64,000 nucleotides of DNA. Source: Desulfosudis oleivorans. GTDB taxonomy: Bacteria > Desulfobacterota > Desulfobacteria > Desulfobacterales > SURF-7. The notes under the pieces are model-generated. The model ran no database searches. It saw only the letters and a program-made list of their open reading frames with translations, and was not told where the DNA came from. The stretch spans positions 86,286-150,285 of the forward strand of contig DYJD01000012.1 in NCBI GenBank assembly GCA_020723325.1, written 5' to 3'. The translations under genes were made by a program, and so were the position numbers. This document shows positions 47,879-55,071 of this stretch, piece after piece (within the stretch, counting starts at the first letter, position 1; each line of letters starts with the position of its first letter).

Positions 47879-49249
47879 CTATTTCGAAACCTTTTGCAGC
47901 TTGGACAAGGCGGCTTTTGCAGCCGTCTTGACTTCGGCATTTTGTTCTGTTTCCACTATCTTTTCAAAGGCCCGGATCACATCCGGGTTATTGGTTTCAT
48001 ATTTTGTGAGTGTTTTGACGGCATTCAGACGGACCTCAGGATTAAAATCCTGCATCAACCGTATAAGGGTTTCAATAGTGGTAATGTCGCCCGGACCGGT
48101 TTCGCCCAAGGCCTTTGCTGCTACTTTGCGCAAGACAACATCTTCAGAATCAAGGGCCTGTGTTAAAGCAGGGATGGCCCATTTGGCGTCCGGACCGATA
48201 TTACCGATGGCTGAGGCTGCATAAACTTGTATTTGCGGAATATCGGTTTGCAGCGCATTGGTCAATGCCGGCAATGCCGAAACTGCATTTTTCCCGACTT
48301 CCACCATCGCCTTGCCGGCACTGGTTCTGATGATGGGGTCGTCATCCCCTAATGCGATCGCCAGGGAATGAACGACCAGTTTGGATGCAGGCGCGATTTT
48401 ACCCATGGCCTCGGCAGCGGCTTCACATACATATGGATTATTGTCATTCATCAGGACTCTTGCCAAAACCGGAATCGATGTTTCCGCTTCCGTGCCCATC
48501 AGGCCTAAGGTAATGACAGCTTCTTTCCTTACCATGGCGATTTTATCTGTTTCCACCATTTCAGTCAGAACCGGGATCGCTACGGCTTTATCCTTTCCCA
48601 TATTACGCAATGCAATCGCAATCTCCAAACGGATATCAGGGGAGAAATCCCCAAGGTGATTAATGAAAGCATAAACGGCATCTTCTGCTTCCGGACCGAT
48701 CTTTCCCAATGTCTTGACAGCTTCTTTGCGGACGACGACATAGCGGGGAGACCGGTTGTCAAAGGCGTTGTTTAAGACCATAATCAATGTGGGCGCAGCC
48801 TCCTTGGCCTTTGGTCCCATCTCGGATAATTCCACGGCAGCTTCTTTGGCTGAAGACCAGCCCTTGTCTTCCAGGGCATTGACCAGAATTAAAACCGGTA
48901 CCGACGGGTTTTTTTCTGAACCGATTTTACCCATGGCTGCGGCAGCTTCTTTGCGCACTTCATAATTCTCGTCCTTAAGGGCATGAATCAGACCGGGAAT
49001 AGCCTCTTCCGCTTCCGGCCCGATTTCTCCAAGTGCCCGGGCCGCTTCCTTGCGGACAAACCAGTTTTTATCTTCCAATGCATTAAGCAATTTGGGAACC
49101 GAGTCAAGTTCCGTGAGTTGGTCCTTGAATTTAAAATCATAGGCCTGGTACCAGGGAGCACAGGCTGGTAAAAGGAAAAACGCAAACGCCAAACCGATTA
49201 AACCCAAGCTGTTTATTGAGACAATGGCCTTGCGCCGTGCACTGTTCAT
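47879..49249 (-). CDS. HEAT-repeat lipoprotein
   Basis: 456 residues. The N-terminal segment (SLGLIGLAFAFFLLPACAP) is a signal peptide with a lipobox-like LPAC (Cys29). The rest is about ten HEAT/PBS-lyase units of ~38 residues with the repeating pattern ALxDxxxxVRKEAAxALGxIGPEA. Such superhelical scaffolds mediate protein-protein contact; the PBS-lyase name does not imply phycobilin chemistry here. A periplasmic or outer-membrane location is inferred from the lipobox. Weak ribosome site (GAGGT). Its stop is 578 bases before the FN3 lipoprotein gene on the same strand. It directly follows the tRNA region. Confidence 0.85.
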   Translation of the reverse strand: MNSARRKAIVSINSLGLIGLAFAFFLLPACAPWYQAYDFKFKDQLTELDSVPKLLNALEDKNWFVRKEAARALGEIGPEAEEAIPGLIHALKDENYEVRKEAAAAMGKIGSEKNPSVPVLILVNALEDKGWSSAKEAAVELSEMGPKAKEAAPTLIMVLNNAFDNRSPRYVVVRKEAVKTLGKIGPEAEDAVYAFINHLGDFSPDIRLEIAIALRNMGKDKAVAIPVLTEMVETDKIAMVRKEAVITLGLMGTEAETSIPVLARVLMNDNNPYVCEAAAEAMGKIAPASKLVVHSLAIALGDDDPIIRTSAGKAMVEVGKNAVSALPALTNALQTDIPQIQVYAASAIGNIGPDAKWAIPALTQALDSEDVVLRKVAAKALGETGPGDITTIETLIRLMQDFNPEVRLNAVKTLTKYETNNPDVIRAFEKIVETEQNAEVKTAAKAALSKLQKVSK

Positions 49250-49399
49250 GGCAGAACCTCTATTTTAGAAATATAAACACAATAAAAACCAAGCAGTAAA
49301 CATTGTTCATATATAATAATTTTGTTATTGTCAATCGTAAAATGAGGAATCACGAATTGATATGTTCGTTTACTCCTGATTGAAATGAGCGTCCATAAA

Positions 49400-49436
49400 A
49401 TAGAAAGGGGATAACTTTTACTATCAGTTATCCCCT
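49400..49436 (-). terminator. Rho-independent terminator after tRNA-Ala
   Basis: On the minus strand GGGGATAACT (49435-49426) pairs perfectly with AGTTATCCCC (49416-49407) around a 9-base loop, followed by TTTCTATTTT. It lies 20 bases past the tRNA 3' end. Confidence 0.85.
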
Positions 49437-49455
49437 ACTATTAATTAATTGTTTT

Positions 49456-49531
49456 TGGTGGAGCTGAGGGGGATCGAACCCCTGGCCTCATGACTGCCAG
49501 TCATGCGCTCTCCCAGCTGAGCTACAGCCCC
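49456..49531 (-). tRNA. tRNA-Ala (anticodon GGC)
   Basis: A 76-nt cloverleaf on the minus strand: acceptor GGGGCTG/CAGCTCC, D arm GTAGCTCAGCTGGGAGAGC, anticodon loop CTGGCAG with GGC, T arm with GGTTCGATCC, and an encoded CCA end at 49458-49456. All stems pair, with one G-U in the acceptor. Confidence 0.97.
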
Positions 49532-49548
49532 AAAAAAAGACAAAAGAC

Positions 49549-49577
49549 GTCTAACAGAAAAGGAACGGGGGTGTCAA
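49549..49577 (-). promoter_or_regulatory. Promoter of tRNA-Ala
   Basis: Minus-strand TTGACA (49577-49572) and TTAGAC (49554-49549) with 17-base spacing, 18 bases upstream of the mature tRNA 5' end. Confidence 0.7.
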
Positions 49578-49607
49578 CAATAAAATTAAAAGAACGAAGA
49601 GAAAGGA

Positions 49608-49636
49608 TTGACAAAAAGAGGGATAAAAAATATGAG
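49608..49636 (+). promoter_or_regulatory. Promoter of the PpiD-like gene
   Basis: TTGACA at 49608-49613 and TATGAG at 49631-49636, spacing 17 bases, 65 bases before the start codon at 49701. Confidence 0.6.
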
Positions 49637-49700
49637 AAGGATGCTTTACAATTTATAAACGCGCCATAGGGTCGCTTGAAATCATTAAGGAGTTTCTTTT

Positions 49701-51596
49701 ATGCTGAGAGATATGCGCAAAAACGCCTCTTCATGGATCATTAAAATTCTACTGAGCCTCATCGTCATCGCCTTTATTTTCATGGGGGTGGGGTCATACC
49801 AGTCCGAGGAAATCAACCGGATCGGAGTGGTCAACGGGCAATCCATTTCCGTGAACGAATATCGCGAAGCCTATCAGAATATGCTTGAACGATTGCGCCA
49901 ACAATTCGGCGGCAGCGTCAGCGCTGAGATGATTGAAATGCTGAAAATCAAAAAACAAACCGTGGATCAATTGGTGGGACAAAAACTCATGCAGCAGGAA
50001 GCCAAAAAACTTCGGCTGCAAGTCACGGATGAAGAACTTGTGGCGGCAATACGCGCCATGACGGTTTTCAGCGAAGCCGGGGAGTTCAGCCGCTCGCGTT
50101 ATGACCGGGTTCTGACCCGCGCACAATTATCGCCGGAAATTTTTGAGGCCAGGCAGCGCGATGCCATGCTCATGGAAAAACTCCAATCCCTGATAGCCGA
50201 TAATGTGAAAGTCACGGATAAGGAAGCGAGAACCTGGTTCAACTGGCAAAATGCGGAAGTGAATCTACATGCTGTTTGCTTCAAACCCCAGACATATAAG
50301 GACATCGCCCCCTCCTCTGAGGAAATAAAAGCCTATTTTGAGGCGCATACGGAAAATTATAAGACCGAAGAAAAGATGAAGGCATGTTATGTGAAATTCT
50401 CCCAATCGGAATACTTGGACAAAGTCTCCATTTCAGATGAGGATATGCAGAGTTATTTTGAGGATAATCCCCAGAAATTTGAAACACCCAAAACCGTCGA
50501 AGCCAGGCATATCCTGATTAAAGTCGATCCAAAGGCAAAAGAGGCCGAGGTGGAAGAAAAGCGGGCCAAAGCCCAGGAGATCGCCAATCAGGCCCATCAA
50601 CCGGATCAGGACTTTACCAAACTGGCCCAGGAATTTTCAGAAGATTCCAACAAAAAAGACGGTGGCTTGCTCAAGGCCTTTAAACGTGAAGATATGGTAA
50701 AACCTTTTTCCGATAAAGCTTTTTCCATGCAGCCAGGTGAGGTCAGTGATCCGGTCAGAACCAAGTTCGGCTGGCATATTATAAAGATTGAAAAAATCAA
50801 TGAGCCGGCCCTGCCGGCCTTTGAGGCAGTCAAGGAAACCATTAAAAAGTCCATGGCTGCTGAAAAAGCAAAAATCAAGCTTCTTGAAGATGCCGATTCA
50901 ATCTTTGCAAAAGCCGTGGCAACCGACGACTTGGCCGCAGTTGCCAAGGAAAGAAACCTGAAGCTATCTACGACTGAATATTTTTCAAAAATGGCAATGG
51001 AACTCCAATTGCCGGATCCGGTGAAATTTGCCAAGGCAGCATTTGATTTGCCTGAAAATGGAATCAGCGATGTATTGGAATTGAATGATGGCTATTATAT
51101 TCTTCAGGCAATGGAAAAAGTTCCTCAAAAAACGGCAAATTTTGAGGATATAACCGCCAAGGTAAAGGCTGATTTGATCAAGGAGCTGCAAGAAGCCAAA
51201 GCTTCTGCCGAGGCGGATCAATTTTTTAATACACTCACTGCCGACCCGGCCGCGCTTGCAGCCGAAGCCGCTAAACGCGGCCTGCCGGTAATCGAAACCG
51301 GCTTTTTCAATCGGGAAGCAGACGTCCCACATATCGGCATGGAACGTGCCATTAATGAAAAAGCCTTCGGTCTAACAGAAAGCGCTCCACGCCCCACGGA
51401 ATTGATTAAAGGCGATAAAGGTTATTTCGTCATTCAATTAAAGGAACGTAAATTACCGGACGATAAAAATTTTGAAATAGAAAAGGAAAAACTGATTCAG
51501 CAGTTGACCCAGCAGAAAAGAAGCAAGCAATTCAGCAACTGGCTGGCGCAAATGCGCAGCAAAAGCAAAATTTCCATCCAAGAAGGATATCTGTAA
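49701..51596 (+). CDS. ppiD: PpiD-like membrane-anchored periplasmic chaperone with parvulin domain
   Basis: 631 residues. A single N-terminal membrane span (WIIKILLSLIVIAFIFMGVGS, ~12-32) anchors it to the inner membrane. A SurA-N-like chaperone region follows (NGQSISVNEYREAYQNMLER) and a parvulin peptidyl-prolyl isomerase domain at ~265-360 (ARHILIKV, EDSNKKDGGLLKAFKREDMV, TKFGWHIIKIE). A long C-terminal chaperone part completes the PpiD layout. It should help fold outer-membrane and periplasmic proteins as they leave Sec, fitting the many exported proteins in this window. TAAGGAG ribosome site; a strong promoter lies 65 bases upstream. Confidence 0.92.
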   Translation: MLRDMRKNASSWIIKILLSLIVIAFIFMGVGSYQSEEINRIGVVNGQSISVNEYREAYQNMLERLRQQFGGSVSAEMIEMLKIKKQTVDQLVGQKLMQQEAKKLRLQVTDEELVAAIRAMTVFSEAGEFSRSRYDRVLTRAQLSPEIFEARQRDAMLMEKLQSLIADNVKVTDKEARTWFNWQNAEVNLHAVCFKPQTYKDIAPSSEEIKAYFEAHTENYKTEEKMKACYVKFSQSEYLDKVSISDEDMQSYFEDNPQKFETPKTVEARHILIKVDPKAKEAEVEEKRAKAQEIANQAHQPDQDFTKLAQEFSEDSNKKDGGLLKAFKREDMVKPFSDKAFSMQPGEVSDPVRTKFGWHIIKIEKINEPALPAFEAVKETIKKSMAAEKAKIKLLEDADSIFAKAVATDDLAAVAKERNLKLSTTEYFSKMAMELQLPDPVKFAKAAFDLPENGISDVLELNDGYYILQAMEKVPQKTANFEDITAKVKADLIKELQEAKASAEADQFFNTLTADPAALAAEAAKRGLPVIETGFFNREADVPHIGMERAINEKAFGLTESAPRPTELIKGDKGYFVIQLKERKLPDDKNFEIEKEKLIQQLTQQKRSKQFSNWLAQMRSKSKISIQEGYL

Positions 51597-51603
51597 AGGA
51601 AAC

Positions 51604-51840
51604 ATGGGAAAAAAAAATTTCGGCCCAGGTGATTTGGCACAATTTAAGAAATGCCCGGAATGTTTCGCCCGGTTGCCGATGAATGCGACCCAATGCACCT
51701 CCTGCGGTCAAAAACTGGGAGAGGTGGATCAATTCGGGATGGCCAAAAAACCATTCAATTGGTATGGCTACGGGTCTGCCATTATTTTATGGATCTTGTT
51801 TGCGTTTTTTGTCTGGTGGGCCTTCCTGAAAGTCAAATAA
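51604..51840 (+). CDS. Small zinc-ribbon membrane protein
   Basis: 78 residues with a CPEC...CTSCG double-Cys ribbon (~17-35) and one C-terminal membrane span (YGSAIILWILFAFFVWWAFL). AAAGGAAAC precedes the ATG, 7 bases after the PpiD stop, so it is co-transcribed with ppiD. Many bacteria have tiny zinc-ribbon/TM proteins of this shape whose function is unknown. Confidence 0.8.
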   Translation: MGKKNFGPGDLAQFKKCPECFARLPMNATQCTSCGQKLGEVDQFGMAKKPFNWYGYGSAIILWILFAFFVWWAFLKVK

Positions 51841-51860
51841 ACCTCCGAAAGGATCGTTCA

Positions 51861-51900
51861 ACCGGGTTGCCGGTGCCCAAGGACCGGCAACCACGGTTTT
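51861..51900. terminator. Bidirectional terminator between convergent genes
   Basis: GGTTGCCGGT (51865-51874) and ACCGGCAACC (51883-51892) form a perfect 10-bp stem, extended by ACCG/CGGT around one bulge, then TTTT on the plus strand. It serves the ppiD unit, and the minus-strand PhoU-like gene ends within the same stretch. Confidence 0.8.
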
Positions 51901-52567
51901 ATCTCGCCAGCATGGCTCGCATGATATCCCCGGCATTTTCCGCATGATCGGCAATGGAGCCGACGATCTCGGCAAAACGGATCAAATGAAAAACAGTGAC
52001 GGGGTCCAGCTCAATACCAAAGATTTTCTGCTTCAGGAGTTTTTCAGCCCGATCCGCCGCGTGCTCCTTTTCTCGCAGTTCGCGAATGCAGGTGATGACC
52101 GCCAGGCGCTGTTTTTCAGATAAATTCCGGAAATACTTACGGGCTTCCGCCACCATGTTGCAGAGTTCCTCAATGGGTTCGATAACCGCATCCACAAGCA
52201 GATAGATCTCTTTGACCAAGGGCCCGGGAATCTTGACGCTGCCTCGATGGGAAAGCCAATCCAGGGCGTCTTCCACCGCATTCAGAACATTATCCTGTTC
52301 CCCCAGATACATGAAAATCTGGGATTTATTAAAGGGCATGAGCAATTGCCTGGGAATCCGGGAGCGAATCCGGCGTTTGATGATGTCCGCCTCGTTTTCC
52401 AGCTTAATGACTTCCTGGCGGTGTTCTTCAAAAGACAAACATTTTTCCGTAACATGGCATTCAATGGCCTGTTGAAAGGCCCAAACACATTCTTTCACTT
52501 TTTCAGCATGCTCCTGAATGCCCTCCAAGGGCGACCGCATCAGGGCAGACAAAAAGGGGATATGCAT
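51899..52567 (-). CDS. PhoU-like DUF47 (TIGR00153-type) protein
   Basis: 222 residues from the ATG at 52567, 6 bases after GAGGAG (a TTG two codons earlier is the longer frame). The all-helical PhoU-like pattern is clear: PLEGIQEHAEKVKECVWAF, EVIKLENEADIIKRRIR, PRQLLMPFNKSQIFMYLGEQDNVL, and the closing FAEIVGSIADHAENAGD with the metal-binding E/D residues. These proteins usually accompany a Pit-type phosphate transporter and may modulate it; no pit gene is next to it here. It follows the response regulator on the same strand by about 100 bases. Confidence 0.9.
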   Translation of the reverse strand: MHIPFLSALMRSPLEGIQEHAEKVKECVWAFQQAIECHVTEKCLSFEEHRQEVIKLENEADIIKRRIRSRIPRQLLMPFNKSQIFMYLGEQDNVLNAVEDALDWLSHRGSVKIPGPLVKEIYLLVDAVIEPIEELCNMVAEARKYFRNLSEKQRLAVITCIRELREKEHAADRAEKLLKQKIFGIELDPVTVFHLIRFAEIVGSIADHAENAGDIMRAMLAR

Positions 52568-52665
52568 CTTCAACTCCTCATAGACGGGAAATAAATATCC
52601 ATGGCATTGCAGGCAAAAATTTGGCGTCGCTTTGCAGAGTTTAAGGCGGGCGAAATCCGATTTGT

Positions 52666-53073
52666 TCAGTCGCCGCTTTCCTGTTTCTTACGTTTGTTCC
52701 AGCGTTCGATTTTATCAAAACCGTCCAGCGCGGCGCGAAACAATATTTTTAAATCCACCGGCTTGGTAAAATAGTCGTCAAAGCCGGCATCCCGGCAGTC
52801 TGAAAATTCATACCGGGAAGCATATCCGGTTACTGCGTAAATAATGGCCATGGGATTTTTTTTACGAATTATCCGGCACAATTCCAGGCCGTCCATTTTC
52901 GGTAATTTTAAATCCAAAAACATCACCGGATAGGATTCCTTGTCCAAAATAGCCAGGGCTTCTTCAGCGCTCTGGGCTCGTCGCACGGTATAACCGGCCC
53001 GGTTGAATCCTTTTTTAAAAAGGTCGATGATCATATCGTCATCGTCGACGATCAATATATTTTTGCTTACCAT
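52666..53073 (-). CDS. Single-domain response regulator (CheY-like receiver)
   Basis: 135 residues, receiver domain only. The acidic pair sits in ILIVDDDDM (~6-14), the phosphoacceptor Asp in VMFLDLKLPKMDGLEL (~54), the conserved Thr in AVTGYAS (~82) and the Lys in YFTKPVD (~104). A basic C-terminal tail (WNKRKKQESGD) follows. No output domain, so it acts by protein contact. No kinase is adjacent; the partner histidine kinase must be elsewhere. GGGGAG ribosome site. Confidence 0.93.
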   Translation of the reverse strand: MVSKNILIVDDDDMIIDLFKKGFNRAGYTVRRAQSAEEALAILDKESYPVMFLDLKLPKMDGLELCRIIRKKNPMAIIYAVTGYASRYEFSDCRDAGFDDYFTKPVDLKILFRAALDGFDKIERWNKRKKQESGD

Positions 53074-53111
53074 GGTATCTCCCCAATAGAATGCGAATTA
53101 TATAATCCGAA

Positions 53112-53312
53112 TCAACCGGATCGGCCGTCGTCACAGGGTTCCATGGAATCATCCGGTCGTGCATGTTCGGCTGTGGAAGACATCTGGCAAGTGGCAGGAT
53201 CCTCCATTTTTTCCATAGTTTCTTCGCAGCACTCGGGCAAATCCTTGTCCGCAGCTTGCTGTTCAATGGTTTTTCGGCATTGGCGGCACTGATATATTGT
53301 TTTTTTTGTCAT
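53112..53312 (-). CDS. Small Cys-rich, probably metal-binding protein
   Basis: 66 residues starting at the second of two adjacent ATGs (53312), 5 bases after GGGAGGAA. The N-terminal CRQC pair and a later CC pair (PECCEETME) could bind zinc or iron like small rubredoxin/FmdB-type ribbons, though spacing differs from FmdB. The second half is acidic and probably disordered, with two more Cys. It lies 38 bases before the response regulator, on the same strand. Unknown function. Confidence 0.65.
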   Translation of the reverse strand: MTKKTIYQCRQCRKTIEQQAADKDLPECCEETMEKMEDPATCQMSSTAEHARPDDSMEPCDDGRSG

Positions 53313-53387
53313 CATTTCCTCCCCCATTTGAATGCCTTTACTTTATGCGATCATTCCTTCTGCTTTTTGTAGTTATGACGCCATCTG

Positions 53388-54323
53388 TTATACCTGGGCG
53401 CGATATGCGATAAATCGTTCCTTTACGGTGGCCAAGGTCTTGGCGTCCGGATAGTCCGCCGTCTTTGAACGGCATTTTTGAATTCGTTCCGGCAGCGGCG
53501 GATGGGTTGAAAACCATGAACCCTTCTTGTCCGCGCCCCCCTGCCGGGTCTGGAGCATTTCAAGGACTCGAACAAAGCCGGTGGGATCATAGCCGGTGCG
53601 ATAGGCGCATTCCATACCTGAAAGGTCGGCCTCAAACTCCATGTTTTGGTCCAGCCCCTGGTCAAACAGGACATCCTGAAGCCCGCCGATCATGTTGCGA
53701 AATTTCTGGCCGTCGGCCCCTTTCATGTTGGCCGTGGTGATCTGGCCGACCCCCTCAAAAAACTTGGCGCGCCGGATGGATTGCAGGGCATGCTTGTGAC
53801 TGACATGGGCGACTTCATGGGCCAAAACAGTGGCGAGTTCAGACTCGTCGTTCATGGCTTTGAAAAGCGCCGCGCTGAGGAAAATAATCCCGCCCGGACA
53901 GGCAAAGGCATTATATAAACTGCTGTTGACCAGCACAAAATAATACGGGATGTCCGTGCGCAGGGCATTGCGGGCCACGGTATTGCCCACCAGAGTGATG
54001 TATTTTTGAACTTCCTTGTTTTTCACCGGCAGGCCATAGCGCTTGAAGCCTTCCAAAGCCAGGCTTTCGCCGATGGCGAATTCTGATTTGTAATCCAGGT
54101 CCGTGGCACTGGCCATGATACTGCCGGCACCCTGGACGATTTGTTTGGCTTTCTGCAGGTCCTTGGATTTACCCTCAGGATCAAGGACCTTGAACAAATC
54201 CAAAGCCAAGGCGGGGTCAGCCAGAAGCAGGGCGAGGGGCCCGAGCATATGCAGCAGACCGCGGCGGCTGATGGATCTTGTTTCCGTTTCTGGCTGTGCT
54301 TGCCGGTTTTGTATGAGCAGCAT
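53388..54323 (-). CDS. M48-family zinc metallopeptidase, exported
   Basis: 311 residues. The N-terminus has SISRRGLLHMLGPLALLL, a twin-Arg-like (Tat) export signal, followed by an Ala-rich cleavage region. The catalytic zinc motif HEVAH (~169-173) is complete, with a third ligand in EFEADLSGMECAYRTGYDP. The preceding LVNSSLYNAFACPGGIIFLS is the family's usual strand near the active site. As with BepA/LoiP relatives, a role in periplasmic protein quality control, perhaps of outer-membrane proteins, is likely. The SH3-domain gene lies 30 bases upstream on the same strand, so the two probably act as a pair. Confidence 0.9.
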   Translation of the reverse strand: MLLIQNRQAQPETETRSISRRGLLHMLGPLALLLADPALALDLFKVLDPEGKSKDLQKAKQIVQGAGSIMASATDLDYKSEFAIGESLALEGFKRYGLPVKNKEVQKYITLVGNTVARNALRTDIPYYFVLVNSSLYNAFACPGGIIFLSAALFKAMNDESELATVLAHEVAHVSHKHALQSIRRAKFFEGVGQITTANMKGADGQKFRNMIGGLQDVLFDQGLDQNMEFEADLSGMECAYRTGYDPTGFVRVLEMLQTRQGGADKKGSWFSTHPPLPERIQKCRSKTADYPDAKTLATVKERFIAYRAQV

Positions 54324-54353
54324 TTGCGCCTATATCCTTTTCATGTAAAGAAA

Positions 54354-54878
54354 TTAATCCGCATATTCGCCGATTTTACCTTGCTTGAGAAAGCGGTCGA
54401 TATCGGCCTTGCCGACCTTGACATCAATCACCTCATCCAGGGCGCGTTGATAGTCGGCGGAGGTACCGGTCTGCTTGGCATACTCCTTGGCTTCCGGCGA
54501 AAGACCGCGAATGCTTCTTGAAGTATCGGCGGAATCCGCCTGAACGCTGCTGCCGGACAAATCCCCCAGCAGACCGCCGATGGAACTGCCGCTACCGGAC
54601 TCACTTTGCTGGGGTGGACTACTACCGACCTTGCCGCGGTAGATCCAGCCCTCCTGGTCTTGGGCGGTTTTGACCCGCAACCATTTTTTATCCGACTCCA
54701 GCACGGACAGTTCCGTGCCTTTGGCCAGTTCGGCCGTGGTTTGAGAGCCGGCGTCGGCGCTCGCCTTTAATGCGGCGCCGTCTGCCGCCACCCATGCTTT
54801 TTCAGCCGATACGGCGCCTGCTGAAAACAGCGTGCACAAAAGGCCCATGAGCAAAAAAATGATAATGTCCCGTCTCAT
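54354..54878 (-). CDS. Exported SH3-domain protein
   Basis: 174 residues from the ATG at 54878 (GGAAAGGAAACCG before it); the longer frame has no site. A signal peptide (IIFLLMGLLCTLFSAGAVSA) is followed by a bacterial SH3b domain (WVAADGAALKASADAGSQ, AELAKGTELSVLE, WLRVKTAQDQEGWIYRGKVG). A Ser/Gly-rich linker and a charged C-terminal helix region (YAKQTGTSADYQRALDEVID) close it. SH3b domains bind cell-wall peptides; this one may guide or regulate the M48 peptidase encoded directly after it. Confidence 0.85.
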   Translation of the reverse strand: MRRDIIIFLLMGLLCTLFSAGAVSAEKAWVAADGAALKASADAGSQTTAELAKGTELSVLESDKKWLRVKTAQDQEGWIYRGKVGSSPPQQSESGSGSSIGGLLGDLSGSSVQADSADTSRSIRGLSPEAKEYAKQTGTSADYQRALDEVIDVKVGKADIDRFLKQGKIGEYAD

Positions 54879-55025
54879 CGGTTTCCTTTCCAGAACCTTA
54901 TATAAGTGCCTAAGCGAAAAAAAATGGATATGCTTGCTCCCCGGAAGGAGTCGGGAACCTTGGTGTTGCTGTTCAGGTTCGTATATATCCAATCAGGCTG
55001 CGAATTTCAAATCAATAGTGCAATC

Positions 55026-55057
55026 AACAAAAAAGAAACCAGGGGTTTTTCCTGATC
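55026..55057 (-). terminator. Candidate terminator after the CHAT gene
   Basis: Minus-strand ATCAGG and CCTGGT form a 6-bp stem (one G-T pair) around AAAAACC, followed by TTCTTTTTT, 16 bases past the stop at 55072. Confidence 0.5.
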
Positions 55058-55071
55058 CGGTTCTCTTAAAT

